A DNA stretch of 64,000 nucleotides from Diphasiastrum complanatum (Eukaryota > Streptophyta > Lycopodiopsida > Lycopodiales > Lycopodiaceae). Positions within the stretch are counted from its first letter, which is position 1. Each line of letters opens with the position of its first letter. Made by a program: the position numbers and the translations under genes. The notes beneath the pieces are model-generated. The model did no database searches. It was not told the origin of the DNA and was given only the letters and a program-made list of their open reading frames with translations. This document shows, piece after piece, positions 22,432 through 34,329 of this stretch. The stretch spans positions 8,861,472-8,925,471 of the forward strand of contig CM055107.1 in assembly GCA_029204225.1 (NCBI GenBank), written 5' to 3'.

Positions 22432-25326
22432 TCCACTTTGCCTTTCCTTACCAAGCTATCATTCATCCTTCATGCACCAAGCATACAAGTCTACCAAGGA
22501 CTCTGATGAATCCCCTATATCTCATGAGCTTTCTCCTGTAGGTTACAATCTTTGACAAGCATTCACATAGAATGTGGATCATATATCAACTTGGACTCTT
22601 CACAAAAAACAAGCTAGCAAGATTTTACTTGTAAGTCAAGTGGTATCTCTTACCATGGCATCCAACTCACCATCAAGGCTTCCTGATCATGGATTACTAA
22701 GTTCCATAGCAGCACATGCTTGCTGCTTCTTGTTACATCCTATAACATGATCTATGAATTTGATCTCATAGATCCTGAGAGTTATGTCTCATCAACCTTG
22801 ATCTTACTGAGATAGAATGGCTTCACATGACTTCGACTAGGCTTCCTTGATCTCACTCCAAAAGACCACAAACCATCCAGGTTCAAGCATCCAATGCCAA
22901 GGCTACATACCTGCAAATACAGCCAATGCATAAAGCCTCAAAGAGATGGCTTATCAATGCTCTTGATGGTAGATAACACTCCATCAATGTCAATCCAAAT
23001 ATTGACCCCTGTTGCATTGTTGACCATGCACACATCTCATGCACACCATGAAGTCCATGCCACTCCAACAATATGCCTCCAGTAGATCATAGAGACTACC
23101 CTCTCTGCATCTTTGCCCCTTCATGCAAGCTACTAGATTTGCTTCCTTACTTTTCTCTTTGGCTCATCCAGCTGACCTTATCATTGACATCCTTCACCTT
23201 GTGACCACCACCATTGCATTGCCACCATTAAGCTAGTATAAATTTCTCCTCAACCGAGACATTTCTCCCTTGCAAAATCATAACCACCAAATCTGACAAT
23301 GCCCTTGTTGATTTTCACCTTGAGAGGCCCCCTCCAAGCCTCCCTTGAGCTTGGTTAGTTCGAACTTCCAAAAAGCTGAATCAGTAGACATGAACTATTT
23401 CACCATGTCCATCGGCATAATGTGGCACCATGCCTGGCTCTCTCCTGTGGTTGGTTTCCCTCTCTCAATTTCTGCCAATTAAGAGTTTCACGACGCCTCA
23501 TTCCAAGTTTTCTACATCTCCTAGCTTTCTCCAATGCAATTCCGCCCTTTCCGCTCTCCCTCACAATATACTATGCTTAGGCTCTTCAAAACTGCTTGAC
23601 AACCGCTTAGAGCTTCTTGGCTATAGGCACACGCCTTTTTTCCTAGCCTGCCCCGCAGACTTACAACACAAAATTGGGCTTAATTTGGCACATAGGTCAC
23701 CAAATAGCAAAAATCGTACCTCATTGGGTCACTCGTCTCCCGCTCCATATACTGGTGTCAAGAATGCATCAGAAATGCATTTCTCCCTTGACGATGTCGT
23801 CACTCTGTCCATCAACTTTGTGCAGGCTTTTACAGGCTCCAAAATGGCCCTTGTTTGACTCCAAAAGCCCTCCTCTAGCCAAAGTTAGGCCCTTCCAAAG
23901 TGGCCTTAGAAAATGAGCTCAAAAAATGAACTATTTCTTCATCTCGAAAAGATCCTGCCCTTCAATCCCAAATTCACCAGTCGGGTCCATTCACACATTT
24001 CAATATGAAGATTTCTATTGAAAATGAAGGCCCAATAGCCCTTCAACCCCTCCAGGGTTCTTTTCATTCTCATCCACCGGTCCATCTTCATCCAAAGGTT
24101 TGAATTGCTCCTCAGGACCTACATCTTGACCATCGGTAGATCTTGGATCCTATCCTGTGGTTAAGATCCTCTTCGCGCATTAAAATCCCCCCTTTTGATA
24201 GGGGAAATTCTCGACGGGGGATTGGCCTTGCCAAGAAGCCCTACAGGGGAAGGGCCCACATTGCCCTTACGTGAGTGATTGGGGAATGCCACTTCCAATC
24301 CCGAGGGCCATCTCAATCACCCCGTGCTCCCCAGCCGATGAGGGTTTTCCAGGCCCCCAGAGGCACGACCGTAAGGAGGTTTAACATCATTCTCGATCGT
24401 ATTGATCTTGTTTTTCCATATCATATTTTAGGTGAGGGTGATAATCCTGGCTCCCTGGCTTCCCTCCCCTAGCTCTTTCCATGTAGTGTGAACACGTTCC
24501 TTCAGAGTTTAGGATCTTAAATCAATCATACGATTGTGCATGGTAAAGAGGGTGGTGCTTACAATTTTTGTAAGATGTCCATGAGTACTCAATCAACAAT
24601 GTTAAGGCACATGAAATGAAGCTAGTACACATACACCAAAATAGAAATAGGACGTCATCTCTGTGTTACTTGTTGTGCAACGTGGGGGTTGCCAGTTATA
24701 CGCACCGCCTTGTTTGATAGGCGGTGGTATTGTGCCAACCGTTAGGCCTAGGTATTTCACTAGGCAGTTCCAACGATGGAGGTGATTATACTGACCCCTA
24801 ACCGAGGTGGTGTATTTCAACCATGCACGGCGGACTACCCGCTCTTGTATTTCAAAGAGGTCGGGCCAGTGACTCAAATACACAAAATTGACTCATTACC
24901 AGATACAATGTCAAATAGAATTTTTTCCAAACCAAGCATCCTACATTTAAAACTTTTAGCCTTCGATAGTCACGAACATAGTATGAGGGACGCGATTAGT
25001 TTGCTACTAATATGATCGTCATTAGGCAAATCCATACCAAAGTAAAATTGAAGTCAAGACAAATCCAAGTATACTATACTAGCAAGGCGAGCACCATGTA
25101 AAACATAAAATCGAGTCTCGTAACCCAGCAATCATAGGTGAATTGATTAGCAAAACCACATTTCAAGAACATGAGAATTTTACCTTATGTGAGGAAGAAC
25201 CGGTTTGCCTTCAAGAGAACCGCCGAGTGTGTATGAACTCCTTTGAGGCTTGGACTCGCGTTACTCAACTTGGGGTGTCCTTATGATCAATGTAAGGGCT
25301 TGGGAACAAAGACCCAGTTGGACTTC
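22432..25326. other. Long stretch without supported genes
   Basis: Frames here (for example 142 codons at 23430-23858 plus) have no recognisable domain and show composition expected from chance reading of C-rich sequence. I found no LTR pair, primer site or tandem array. The right end of the inversion may lie within this interval, but I cannot place it. Confidence 0.45.
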
Positions 25327-25644
25327 TTAAATTGTTAGCCAAACATTCTGGAATGAGGTCACGTTGCTCGAAAGTAGGAGTTCCTTGGCCAGCCTCACAC
25401 CATAAGGTTTAGATATAAGCCACGATGAAGCATCCGATACACACCCTGTTGATCTGACTGGCTTATTCAATCGCAGCTCTGGACTGAGGTTTCCCCAGTA
25501 GAATCCAAGTGCTATGCAGACATTTGAAAGCAAAGTTGAGTTGTTTGAGTGATAGCATAACTCTGGAATGAGGTTCCAACAACAGTATCTGCAACTGGTT
25601 GCCTTCATTGCAACATCTTCAAATAAGCTGGTGTCTTCATACAT
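25327..25644 (-). other. Unrecognised 105-codon frame with internal repeats
   Basis: The minus frame contains three related short segments at roughly 45-55 residue spacing (WNLIPELCYH, WGNLSPELRL, VTSFQNVW). At the DNA level a CCTCATTCCAGAG-like word recurs. The family is not recognised; it may be decayed repeat sequence. Confidence 0.25.
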
Positions 25645-25849
25645 GCATCAAACCCACCCGTGACCTATGTGACAAATGCTCCCAACCCATCAGATTAAAA
25701 GGCATGCCCGTCTCAGACCCATGCATGGAGGGGTATGCAAATGCAATTCTCAGCATTATTGGTGGGATGACATGGATGCAAGCCACCAATACAATGTCTA
25801 ATATCGTGTGATTGATCTGTGAGATTGAGAGAATATTCCCAATCATTAT

Positions 25850-26370
25850 TCACGTCCATACATTCTGGATAAGTGTGTGAATTAGATATTGGCAATTGAG
25901 TTCTAGAGAATCAATAGGAATAGGTTTCTCCAACGGAAGCCACTTGAAGCTCTTGACTAATGGATCCATGAGGCATCTAACAATAATCCAGAGTATTGAT
26001 ATGAGTTGGATTTTCATGGAATAGTGAAATCTCTTCTTTGTGGACAAGATCCTTGTCGCTTACCTCACACTCCATTAGATTGTTGTCAAAAATAAAAATA
26101 TTCTCAAAAGCTCCCATATCAATTTGACATGGTTTGTAGATTGAATACCGATAATCGAACTTGTCCTTGAAATCACAATGAAGCGAAATAGATTTTATCC
26201 TCTTTAGAATAATGGTGATGACAGAAATAAGCTTCCAATTTAGTCAACCAATCATCAATGCTGATTGAACTTGGTTGTCCGTCAAATATAAGGCTGTAAC
26301 GTACAATTTCAGATTGTATTTCATCAATAGATGGAAGTTGAATGTTTTGACTATAACCGTAATCCATCAT
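25850..26370 (-). pseudogene. Ty3/gypsy gag remnant
   Basis: The segment at 26370-26173 contains FDGQPSSISIDDWLTKLEAY and FCHHHYSKEDKIYFASL, the same arrangement as the gag at 58853-58296 (FDGEMSSLHIDDWLSIVDEN). This is the start of a gypsy capsid domain. Downstream frames to about 25850 are broken and not assignable to a domain. Confidence 0.55.
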
Positions 26371-26859
26371 TAATGACTAGTGAAGACTAGTGGACTATGA
26401 AGTCACCGTCTGAAATTTATTCAGAATGGTATTTTACAGGTTGGTAAAATTGCTCTTCTCCACCCACTTAAAATTCTAAGTCCTCAAAAAATAAAGTCGT
26501 TGTGAATGGAAAATGTAACAAATTAAAATGAAGTAGCAATTGTGTCCAATTGTCACCACGAACAATTTTTCTTTTTACAACACGAGTTTGGATAGTCTCG
26601 GTGAGTTTTTCTTATCATTCTGATCACTTTTTGTTTCTGTTTCACTGAATTCTGAGCTCAAACAAGAAAGATATGGGAGTTTGAAGAAAAATAAGGAAAT
26701 TGAGTTAGGATGAGGGGTTGTAAATTTTTCAAAGTTGTATTTAATAAAACCTGAAGTCCAAGAAATTTTAGAGCGCCTTGAGGAATAGAAATAACCTCAA
26801 GAAAATAAAAAATTAATGGCAATTTTTTTTTTCCGGTTACTGAAAACTAGTTCGTTGGG

Positions 26860-27065
26860 ATGTCGACCGAACGGTAATTAGTTGGGGTCTCGACCGAACG
26901 CTGGTTCGTTGGCATTTGGACATAACGCTAGTTTGTTGGCATCTCAACCGATGTGAAGGTGGATGAGCTCTTGACCGAGGAAACGCGTGAGCTCTCGACC
27001 GAGGAGGAGGCACGAGTTGCAATCTCGAGCGAAGGAACGCTCTCGACCGAAGAGGCGGATCAGGG
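26860..27065. repeat. Interspersed TCTCGACCGA words
   Basis: The word (T)CTCGACCGAA/G or close variants occurs about seven times at irregular 20-40 bp spacing (near 26868, 26889, 26945, 26970, 26994, 27022 and 27040). No longer unit is conserved. Confidence 0.6.
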
Positions 27066-27399
27066 AGAAGCGTCTGGACCAAGCCAAGGGATGTTAGCTG
27101 AGCCGGAAGGTCGCGTGAATCTGTTCTGTAGAAGGATTTTGAAAGGTTTGTTGTTTTGTTGCAGAATGAGATCACCAAGGAAGCAAGCCAGAGTTTCTAA
27201 TTGATTCACTATGTGTTGTCAGAAGAAGGTTGTTGACAGATGCAAAATATGACAGAGTCACGGGGACGATGATTTTGTGTGTTTTACATGTTTATTATCT
27301 TAGATTGCAGATCTCCACAGTTTACAATTGCTAAGCTACAGTTGACCGACATCTTCAAGCAGACGCGATGAGCCGTCATCCAGAAATTGTAATTTCTTT

Positions 27400-27810
27400 C
27401 ACTGGACATAGTCTTCATGCAATTGGGGATGCTCCTAATCTGTACAAGCAAGCTATCTCAATTATAGGCCGCACCTTATCTGCCTTTGATGAAGACAACT
27501 TTCTTTGAATGGATGCAATCTTCATGCAATTGGGGATGCTCCCAATCTATATGAGCAAGGTATCTCAATTATAGGCCGCACCTTATCTGCCTTTGATGAA
27601 GACAACTTGATCCCTTGTTTTGGCTTTGGGGATGCATCCACACATGATCAATATATCTTCAGCTTCTATCCAGACCATCGACCCTGTTCAGGATTTATAG
27701 AGCGTGTTACCTGTTCAGGATTTAGAGAGGCTTTAACACGCTATCGAGCAATTATCCCACATGTTCGATTATCTGGACCAAATTTGCCTTTCAATGCTAT
27801 GGAATGCTGA
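27400..27810 (+). pseudogene. RGLG-type RING ubiquitin ligase fragment (vWA/copine domain) with internal duplication
   Basis: The plus strand encodes SLHAIGDAPNLYKQAISIIG with RTLSAFDEDN, then a TGA. A second copy 107 bp later (HAIGDAPNLYEQGISIIGRT) continues with LIPCFGFGDASTHDQYIFSF, a degraded segment, then FREALTRYRAIIPHVRLSGP. This order is the N-terminal half of the vWA/copine domain of plant RGLG E3 ligases. The C-terminal half of the domain and the RING finger are missing. It lies between retroelement remnants, so gene capture or an old retrocopy is plausible; no intron is visible within the piece. Confidence 0.8.
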
Positions 27811-28830
27811 TGGAAAACCAAAACCTCATGGAATTTTTTCCATCGCCCATCTGAAAGTGCGCGATTCGGTTCTTCTTCAGCCTGGACCGTATGCCGATGT
27901 ACATGCGAGTCTAAGAGCCATGGAAAAATCTTGACCGAGAGTTTGGACCGAATGAGAAGGCAAGTGAGAAGGGTGAGGTGACCGAGAGAGATAGGGGAGA
28001 GTCGTGGAGAGTGACTTAGGTCTAGGTCTAGGTTATGGTTAAGGGTTAGTTTAGGTTTGGTTTTTTTAATTGAACTTCAAAATGAAGAATTCAAAAAAAA
28101 TTTACAAGGAAAATGAAACTTCAGAGTTGAAACTTTGAAGCGATTCTCTCTCACTTGAAAAAATCTCCAAAAAACAATTTCCAAAATTCTGGCTAGTTTG
28201 ACCCATCTTCACTAATTTGATCATAACTTTCTTAATATTGATCCAAATCACAAAAACTCGATACTTCTGAAAAGCTAACAACAAGCTCTACCAGGCTATA
28301 GAATCATATCAATGATTGAATGTGATTTATTAGGTCAAATTAACAACAAAACAGGACTGAAAATTTTGAAGAAAGAAAACAAACAAAACTAGAGCTACAA
28401 ATCAAGATTTGTCATAACTTTTTGGATACTAATCGAAATGACCTGCCATATGGATCAGATCAAAGCTAAAACAATGCTCTAAAATCCTATGAATAGAAAC
28501 TTGAAATAGAAACTCAGATCAAATCTAAAAAATTTAAATCAAGTGAAAGCAAAATTCTAGTCATCTATTTTGACAACTTTTGGGAAAAGTGCAATAACTT
28601 TTGCATCTCTTATCCAAATGCCTTAAAAATTAGTGCAAATGAAAGTAAGATAGAGCTCTACAAACCTATTGAATCAAATTAGAAATGAAAAGCAAAATGG
28701 AGTGCTAAGTTTTTTTCTGAACAGAACTGAAAAATTCAAAGTTAAAGATTGTAAAAAAGAAAGCTACAAATGCAATTAACTTATCAAATCTAATGAAATT
28801 CACATGAAATCATCATGAATTTAGGATCTA
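27811..28830. other. AT-rich region with three degenerate copies of a ~190 bp unit
   Basis: A pattern of CATAACTTTT..TT..ATCCAAATG, then a run of A/C-rich sequence, then GCTCTA..ACC/TTATAGAATC recurs near 28210, 28410 and 28590. No coding region is present. It lies next to a primer-binding-like site, so it may be the leader of a minus-strand retroelement. Confidence 0.4.
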
Positions 28831-28831
28831 T

Positions 28832-29560
28832 GCTCTGATATCAAGAGATGTCATGTGCCAAATCCCAAACTAATAGCAATTACAATGAAGTAAAGCTAAT
28901 AGCAAGAAAAGTACAAGTCCATCATGATAGCATATCCATAGAAAGCTAGAACCATGGAGAACACCATAGAATCACATTAGCAATGGAAAGAAGAGTACAA
29001 GATATGTACATGAGCATTGATTCATGTGGATAGGGCACATGAGACCTAGCAATGGAGATCCCTATGACTCACATTCACAAGGAGAAAGCAAGAAGCTCTC
29101 ACTTGCAAATGAGCCAAAAGATTCACAAAATGATGTCTCTTGCCTAGTTATAGACAGTGCTCTTACTTAATTTAACTCAACTATCTTGAGGGATAGTTGG
29201 CCCTTGTTAAGTATTATTTAAACTACATTGGGCCCTTATTGGCCTATTATCCTTATTAGTTACTTTGAAGGGCCTAAAGAGGGAACCGCCTTGTTCTTAA
29301 GGCTAATAGCTCCTTTTGGGCCTACAAAGCTTACATTGGATATTATATTTCCTTTTAAAGCGCTGATGTACTAAAAGTACATGATATTATGGGCCTCATT
29401 TCTATGGTTTTATAATAACTTTCATAATTAATATAGATAATAGTGTCCAAATTGGATGCTCTACTATTTCTTACATCAATTTTACATGTCAAGATGTAAC
29501 TAGAACATGAAAAACCAAATAGAATGTAAATGCAATGTTTTTTCCGTGCTTCCAATTTTG
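28832..29560 (-). mobile_element. Possible LTR with primer-binding-like site
   Basis: The minus strand reads TGATATCAGAGC (28843-28832), one change from the tRNA-Met site, so a 5' LTR would lie to the right from about 28844. No partner LTR was found and the outer edge is unknown. Confidence 0.35.
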
Positions 29561-29889
29561 AAATCTCTAGAAAATAATACCAAAAAAACTATAAATGTGA
29601 GTAATCAACCAATGCTTTCATGTCTCCTCCATTTTTGTCCTTTCTTGATATGTGTCTTGGACATGAAAATCCATGAATGAGCCTCTTTTGCCATAAGATG
29701 TCATCAACCCTTGATGACTTGACCATGGATGAGTGATATAATGAGTCTCGTTTAGCTTCATTTCCATAAGCAAAACCAGCCATTAAAGTACAACTCCATC
29801 ATCAAAATAATGCAAAATAATGTAGCTAGTTTTACCATATCTTGACAATTTGCACACATTCACATGAAATTACTCAAACATGAGATAGA

Positions 29890-31702
29890 ACAAAGTAAAG
29901 TAAACATGAACAACAATTCCTTGCTGCTCCGTTGACCTTAATTGACTCTTCAATAACCTGCAAAAAAATATCCAAAGTATCTTTGTCACTTAACTTCCCT
30001 TTGATGCTCTTGACTAGCTCCAAATTGCCACCTTTCCTTTTGTGTTGTTGAAGCCCTTTGAGATCAACCTCTTGATCTTCGACTTGACCATCAAAGTCAT
30101 TGAACAAAAATTCTTTTCCAGATCCATTATTTGCATTCAATCTTTGAAAACCATCATCCACTTGCATAGCATCATCTAGACAAGAAGATGAATCAAAACA
30201 TGTGAATAAAGCTAAGTTTGTACCTTCAACTTGTTTAGCCTTCTCATCATATGTAAGCCTAGATGGCTTTTGTCTTTCCCTTGAGGATATTATTAGAAAT
30301 TGACTTGGAGATGCATCTCCACCATCACCATCCAAAGAACCATCTTTATCACCACCAAAAATGCTAGATTGATCAACATCAACAACATCAAGCTTATCCA
30401 CATTCTTCTCTTCAAAGACAACATCCTTAGAAATGTGAACTTTCTTTGACTTAGGAATGTAAACCCTATAAGCTTTCCTTACTTAACTATAGCCAACAAA
30501 TATTCCCTTCAAAAATCCAAAGAGGAGTTGACATAGCAAGTACTACCAAAGATCTTCAAATGCTCCATCTTTGGCTTCTCACCAAAAAGAACTTCAAATG
30601 AACTCTTACCATCCAAGTCTTCATTTGAGTACCTATTGCAAACAAAGTTAGAAAATGACTTAGGAAGGTTTGCATTCACCCTCATGGATTTTTCTCTTTA
30701 AAAAAGATTGATCTTCTTCTCTTCCACACTAGGTAGAACCTTTGAGTTTGAAAGATCCCTCTTGATCCCATGTTCCACACAAACCTCTTTGAACTTTGTT
30801 GATAGATCTTCATTTGCCAAATTTAAGCACTTGATCTTCATGTTGAATTGACTCTCCACAACATTCTTGACCTTGAGAAAGACATCAAATATGAAATTCT
30901 CACCTCCTTAGGGTTAGGACCCTAGATGTAGACTTGGACTCATAAACCTTCTTCAAAGATTCCCGAGCTTGTGCATTTACCAACTTCCTTGAGAAGTTCA
31001 TTAGTCACATTCATCTTGATTACATGTAAAGCTTTTTTTGCAATCTTGTCATACCTCAATAGATCTTGTGGTGCCAAAGGTATCTCCTCCGCACCTACAA
31101 CAATATCCATCAAATCAAAGATTCCATCCTCACCTTCGAAGTAGAATAATTTGTTGAGGTAAGCCTATCATTGCTGTCCAACATGAAGCCACTTGAGGTT
31201 GCCATGTTGCAATGATCTGATATTCTCTTTGAACATGTTTCAATGCACTAAGAACTCCCTTGAAAATCAACAAATGAAACTCAAGAAGAAATCACAAAGA
31301 TATGGAAACAATCTAGCCTTCCCTTTTTCTCTTTCTAGCAAATCCTAGCACATAGAATCTTGATTTCTTGATCACAATAGATCTAAACACAATACGATGA
31401 ACTTTTTCCAACACCTAAGATTGAAACACACTCTTGAAAATATCTCATCTAATAGCGTATAGCATGCACAATCACAAGCAATTTTTGTCTCCACATTCCA
31501 GTAAGTGGTTCAAAAATCTTCCATCGATAAGTATTTTGACTTAAAATGATTTTGAAATCACAAAGATCCAAAATCTATACTTGAAACTACAAGATTTGAG
31601 CTAGAAACACCTCCAAATCCACATAGAATTTACGGCGCCTTCAAATCAATCTCTAGATTTGGAAAATCCACCAACTTTGGCCTGCAACCTGCTCTAATAC
31701 CA
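29890..31702 (-). mobile_element. copia element F remnant (minus): primer site, gag, integrase tail, linker
   Basis: The minus strand reads TGGTATTAGAGC at 31702-31691, a primer-binding site. Gag starts near 31206 with MATSSGFMLDSNDRLTSTNY and continues in a shifted frame (DLMDIVVGAEEIPL, then DKIAKKALHVI). Near 30570 the integrase end appears (MEHLKIFGSTCYVNSS). KKVHISKDVVFEE leads to the acidic linker frame 30401-29874 (SRERQKPSRLTYDEKAK). The RT and RNase H are missing and stops are frequent. Any 5' LTR would begin at 31703 (TGTGAAAAATCAG) and extend right. Confidence 0.7.
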
Positions 31703-32480
31703 TGTGAAAAATCAGAGATCAAAACACATTTAGTTCATCGATAGAAGATGTTTGGCCCTATGTTCTTAATCCAGCATTATAATAGTAACTGTTGTAAGTT
31801 CAAAGTCAAATTACCATTTAGTTGGTGTATAGTCTCAAGTACAACCAACTATATTTTCGAGTTGTTGTACACCCTACCATTTTGTTCTTTCTATAATGGT
31901 AAAGGAGTGAGGTGTTCCAACCACTGTGAATTTTTCAATTCTGTTGTGTCATTGTATTTGTAATGAACAAAGGAGCATATATTTCTCTACTCATAGATTC
32001 ACTGAAGAGTAGTCAAATCATGAGTAGAAATACTCTAGGCAACCATTTAAATAGTGAAATATGGAAGAAAAAAAAAGTTCAGAATATAAAGGGTGCCAGA
32101 GCAACAACAAAGACCCCGACTGAAGCACAAATTATGCATGTTTCTTGAGTTTTGATTTGATAACTTTGTTATAAGAGAAAATGACCATAAACTCTGTGAG
32201 TGTATCGATGGCTAACTCAAAAATGTTTGACACTAAGACACATTGGTCCCCAACCACACTTAAAACTTTTTTTATTGAATAAGCCATAACTTGTCATGAT
32301 TGGGACGAAGGAAACAAAAGTAGTGATTAGATTTGGTAACAAAGAGCCACATGCGATTAGACTCATGAGGAAAGATTTAATAATAATCAACTTCTATGCT
32401 GCAAATTATAAAGTTTCATAACTAAACCATACTTATGGGATCTAGTTGTGCATCAGCATAGTCAATATGAAATGATATTC
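31703..32480. other. Possible 5' LTR of element F and unassigned sequence
   Basis: Begins TGTGAAAAATCAG next to the primer site of element F. No partner copy is visible, so the LTR cannot be delimited. There is no supported gene. Confidence 0.3.
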
Positions 32481-32492
32481 GTGAAACTTGTT

Positions 32493-32678
32493 AGAAGAAA
32501 ATCATGTTACACCACATTTGATCAATAATGAACTTGAAATATCACTCCATGTTATAGCTATTGATACTTTGATGGCTTGCATTTCTTTGTGAAAAAAAAA
32601 AGCAATATAATTTTTTTTTAAGAGCCATTTTCTAAATATAATGGTAACAATTTTTCTTATCTCAAAATAAATTATGGA

Positions 32679-32734
<56 letters not shown>

Positions 32735-33790
32735 CAACTTTTATTCTGTTTTAAAATTTTGATTCATACACACAAGGCTTGCTTGGGATTACAATATCAT
32801 TTTTTTTCTATGCCATATGAGTATATCACTTATTTCTACCAAGTATTAGTATCAAAAGCTAATATTCTTGAACTTGTCAAAAGAAAACCATATTACATCT
32901 AACTTGAGAAATTATTCGATTTCACAACCATTAATAGTTTGATTGCTTGTAATGGGCTTGAACATATTCTCTTTTTTGGGGAAAAGAAAAAAACAAAACA
33001 AAACTCAAATTTTTTATCAACACTTTTTTAAATTTAATGGTAGCAATTATTCATCACAAAATTAAATTTATTGTGCAACTTAGACTTTGTAGACCTTTTG
33101 AAGAATTTGATTCATACGCACTTGTCGTCAAGTGATAAGTATCACTTATTTCTACCAAATATTAATATCAAAATCTACTATTGTTGACTTTGTCAAAAGA
33201 AAACCATATAACAACACATTTGCTAATTAACTTGAAAAATCATTCTATTTCACAACTAACTATCAATACTTTGATGACCTGTATCAGATTTGAACATGCT
33301 TTCATTGTGACAAAAAAATTATATTCTATTTGGTGTGCAATTTTCTAAATTGAATGGTAACAATTTTCTCATTGAAAAATAAAATCTACTAGAAAACTTA
33401 GACACTATAGAACTTTTGAGGAATTTAGTTCTTACACACTTGTCAAGTGATCATGATTTTTGTTTATGTCATATGATTATCACTTATTTGTACCAAATAT
33501 TAATATCAAAAACTAATATTCTTGATTTTGTTAGAATAAAATCATATTACAACACCTTTGATGATTGACTAACCTCAAAAATTGCTCTATTCTATAGTTA
33601 TTGATAATTTGATGGTTGGTAGTGGACTTGAACATGTTCCCATTGTGAGAAAATATTCACAATTTTTTTTTAAAACAATTTTTTATATGTAATGATAACA
33701 AATTTTCTCATCTCAAAAATATTTTAGAACGACTTGGACTTTCTAGACTATTTGAAGAACTAAGTTCAAAGAATACTTTTGCTTTGACAA
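32493..33790. repeat. Degenerate tandem array, about four units of ~320-390 bp
   Basis: Units start near 32493, 32882, 33195 and 33537, each with a variant of AGAAAACCATATTACA. Each continues with a segment like CACAACCATTAATAGTTTGA, then TTGAACATGTTC and a T-rich stretch, then TTTCTAAATTTAATGGTAAC, then GACTTTGTAGA. The first unit is longer because of a CA microsatellite. No coding capacity is present. Confidence 0.7.
32680..32728. repeat. (CA)24 microsatellite
   Basis: A pure CA dinucleotide run of about 48 bp inside the first unit of the array. Confidence 0.97.
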
Positions 33791-34329
33791 GGCCAATAAT
33801 CGTCGTCAAGAGTTTGGACATCTATACTCAAAGAAACTCAATATATCATAGTTGACATTGAAAGTTAAATTCTGATTTTTCTTTCTAAGGAAAAAAAAAA
33901 AACGCCTCACATCAATACTTCAAAGCGAATACTTAAAAAAATTTGAGTTTAATTCAATGCTTTTCAAAATTTGACCACACAATTGATATTAAATAATTGT
34001 TTTATTTTAGAAATTTTGGTGTAATTCAGATTGACCAAAAACATTTTAGAAATGTTCCAAAATCTTTTAGAAAACTTTTTTCTAATCCAATACATATGTA
34101 AACTTGCCAATGATGCAATCTACAATATATATTCATATAAAAACTTCAAACTAGACTTTGTTTCATGCGTTAATTGGTGATCAAAATTATCTAACACCTA
34201 TCAAATATGTAGCAATTTTGTCAAAGCTATGTAGCATTTAAAAATAGCTAAAAAACTTCACCTCCTCCCTTGGGCTTTGCAACTCTCGATGGATCTTCAA
34301 GGTCTATAAAAATCGAATAAATCATCTTA

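Noticed and set aside
23430-23858. 142-codon plus-strand frame
   Set aside because: No domain, no homologue recognised, residue use typical of chance reading; no splice or promoter support.
32502-32729. Cys-Val repeat frame
   Set aside because: Translation of the CA microsatellite.
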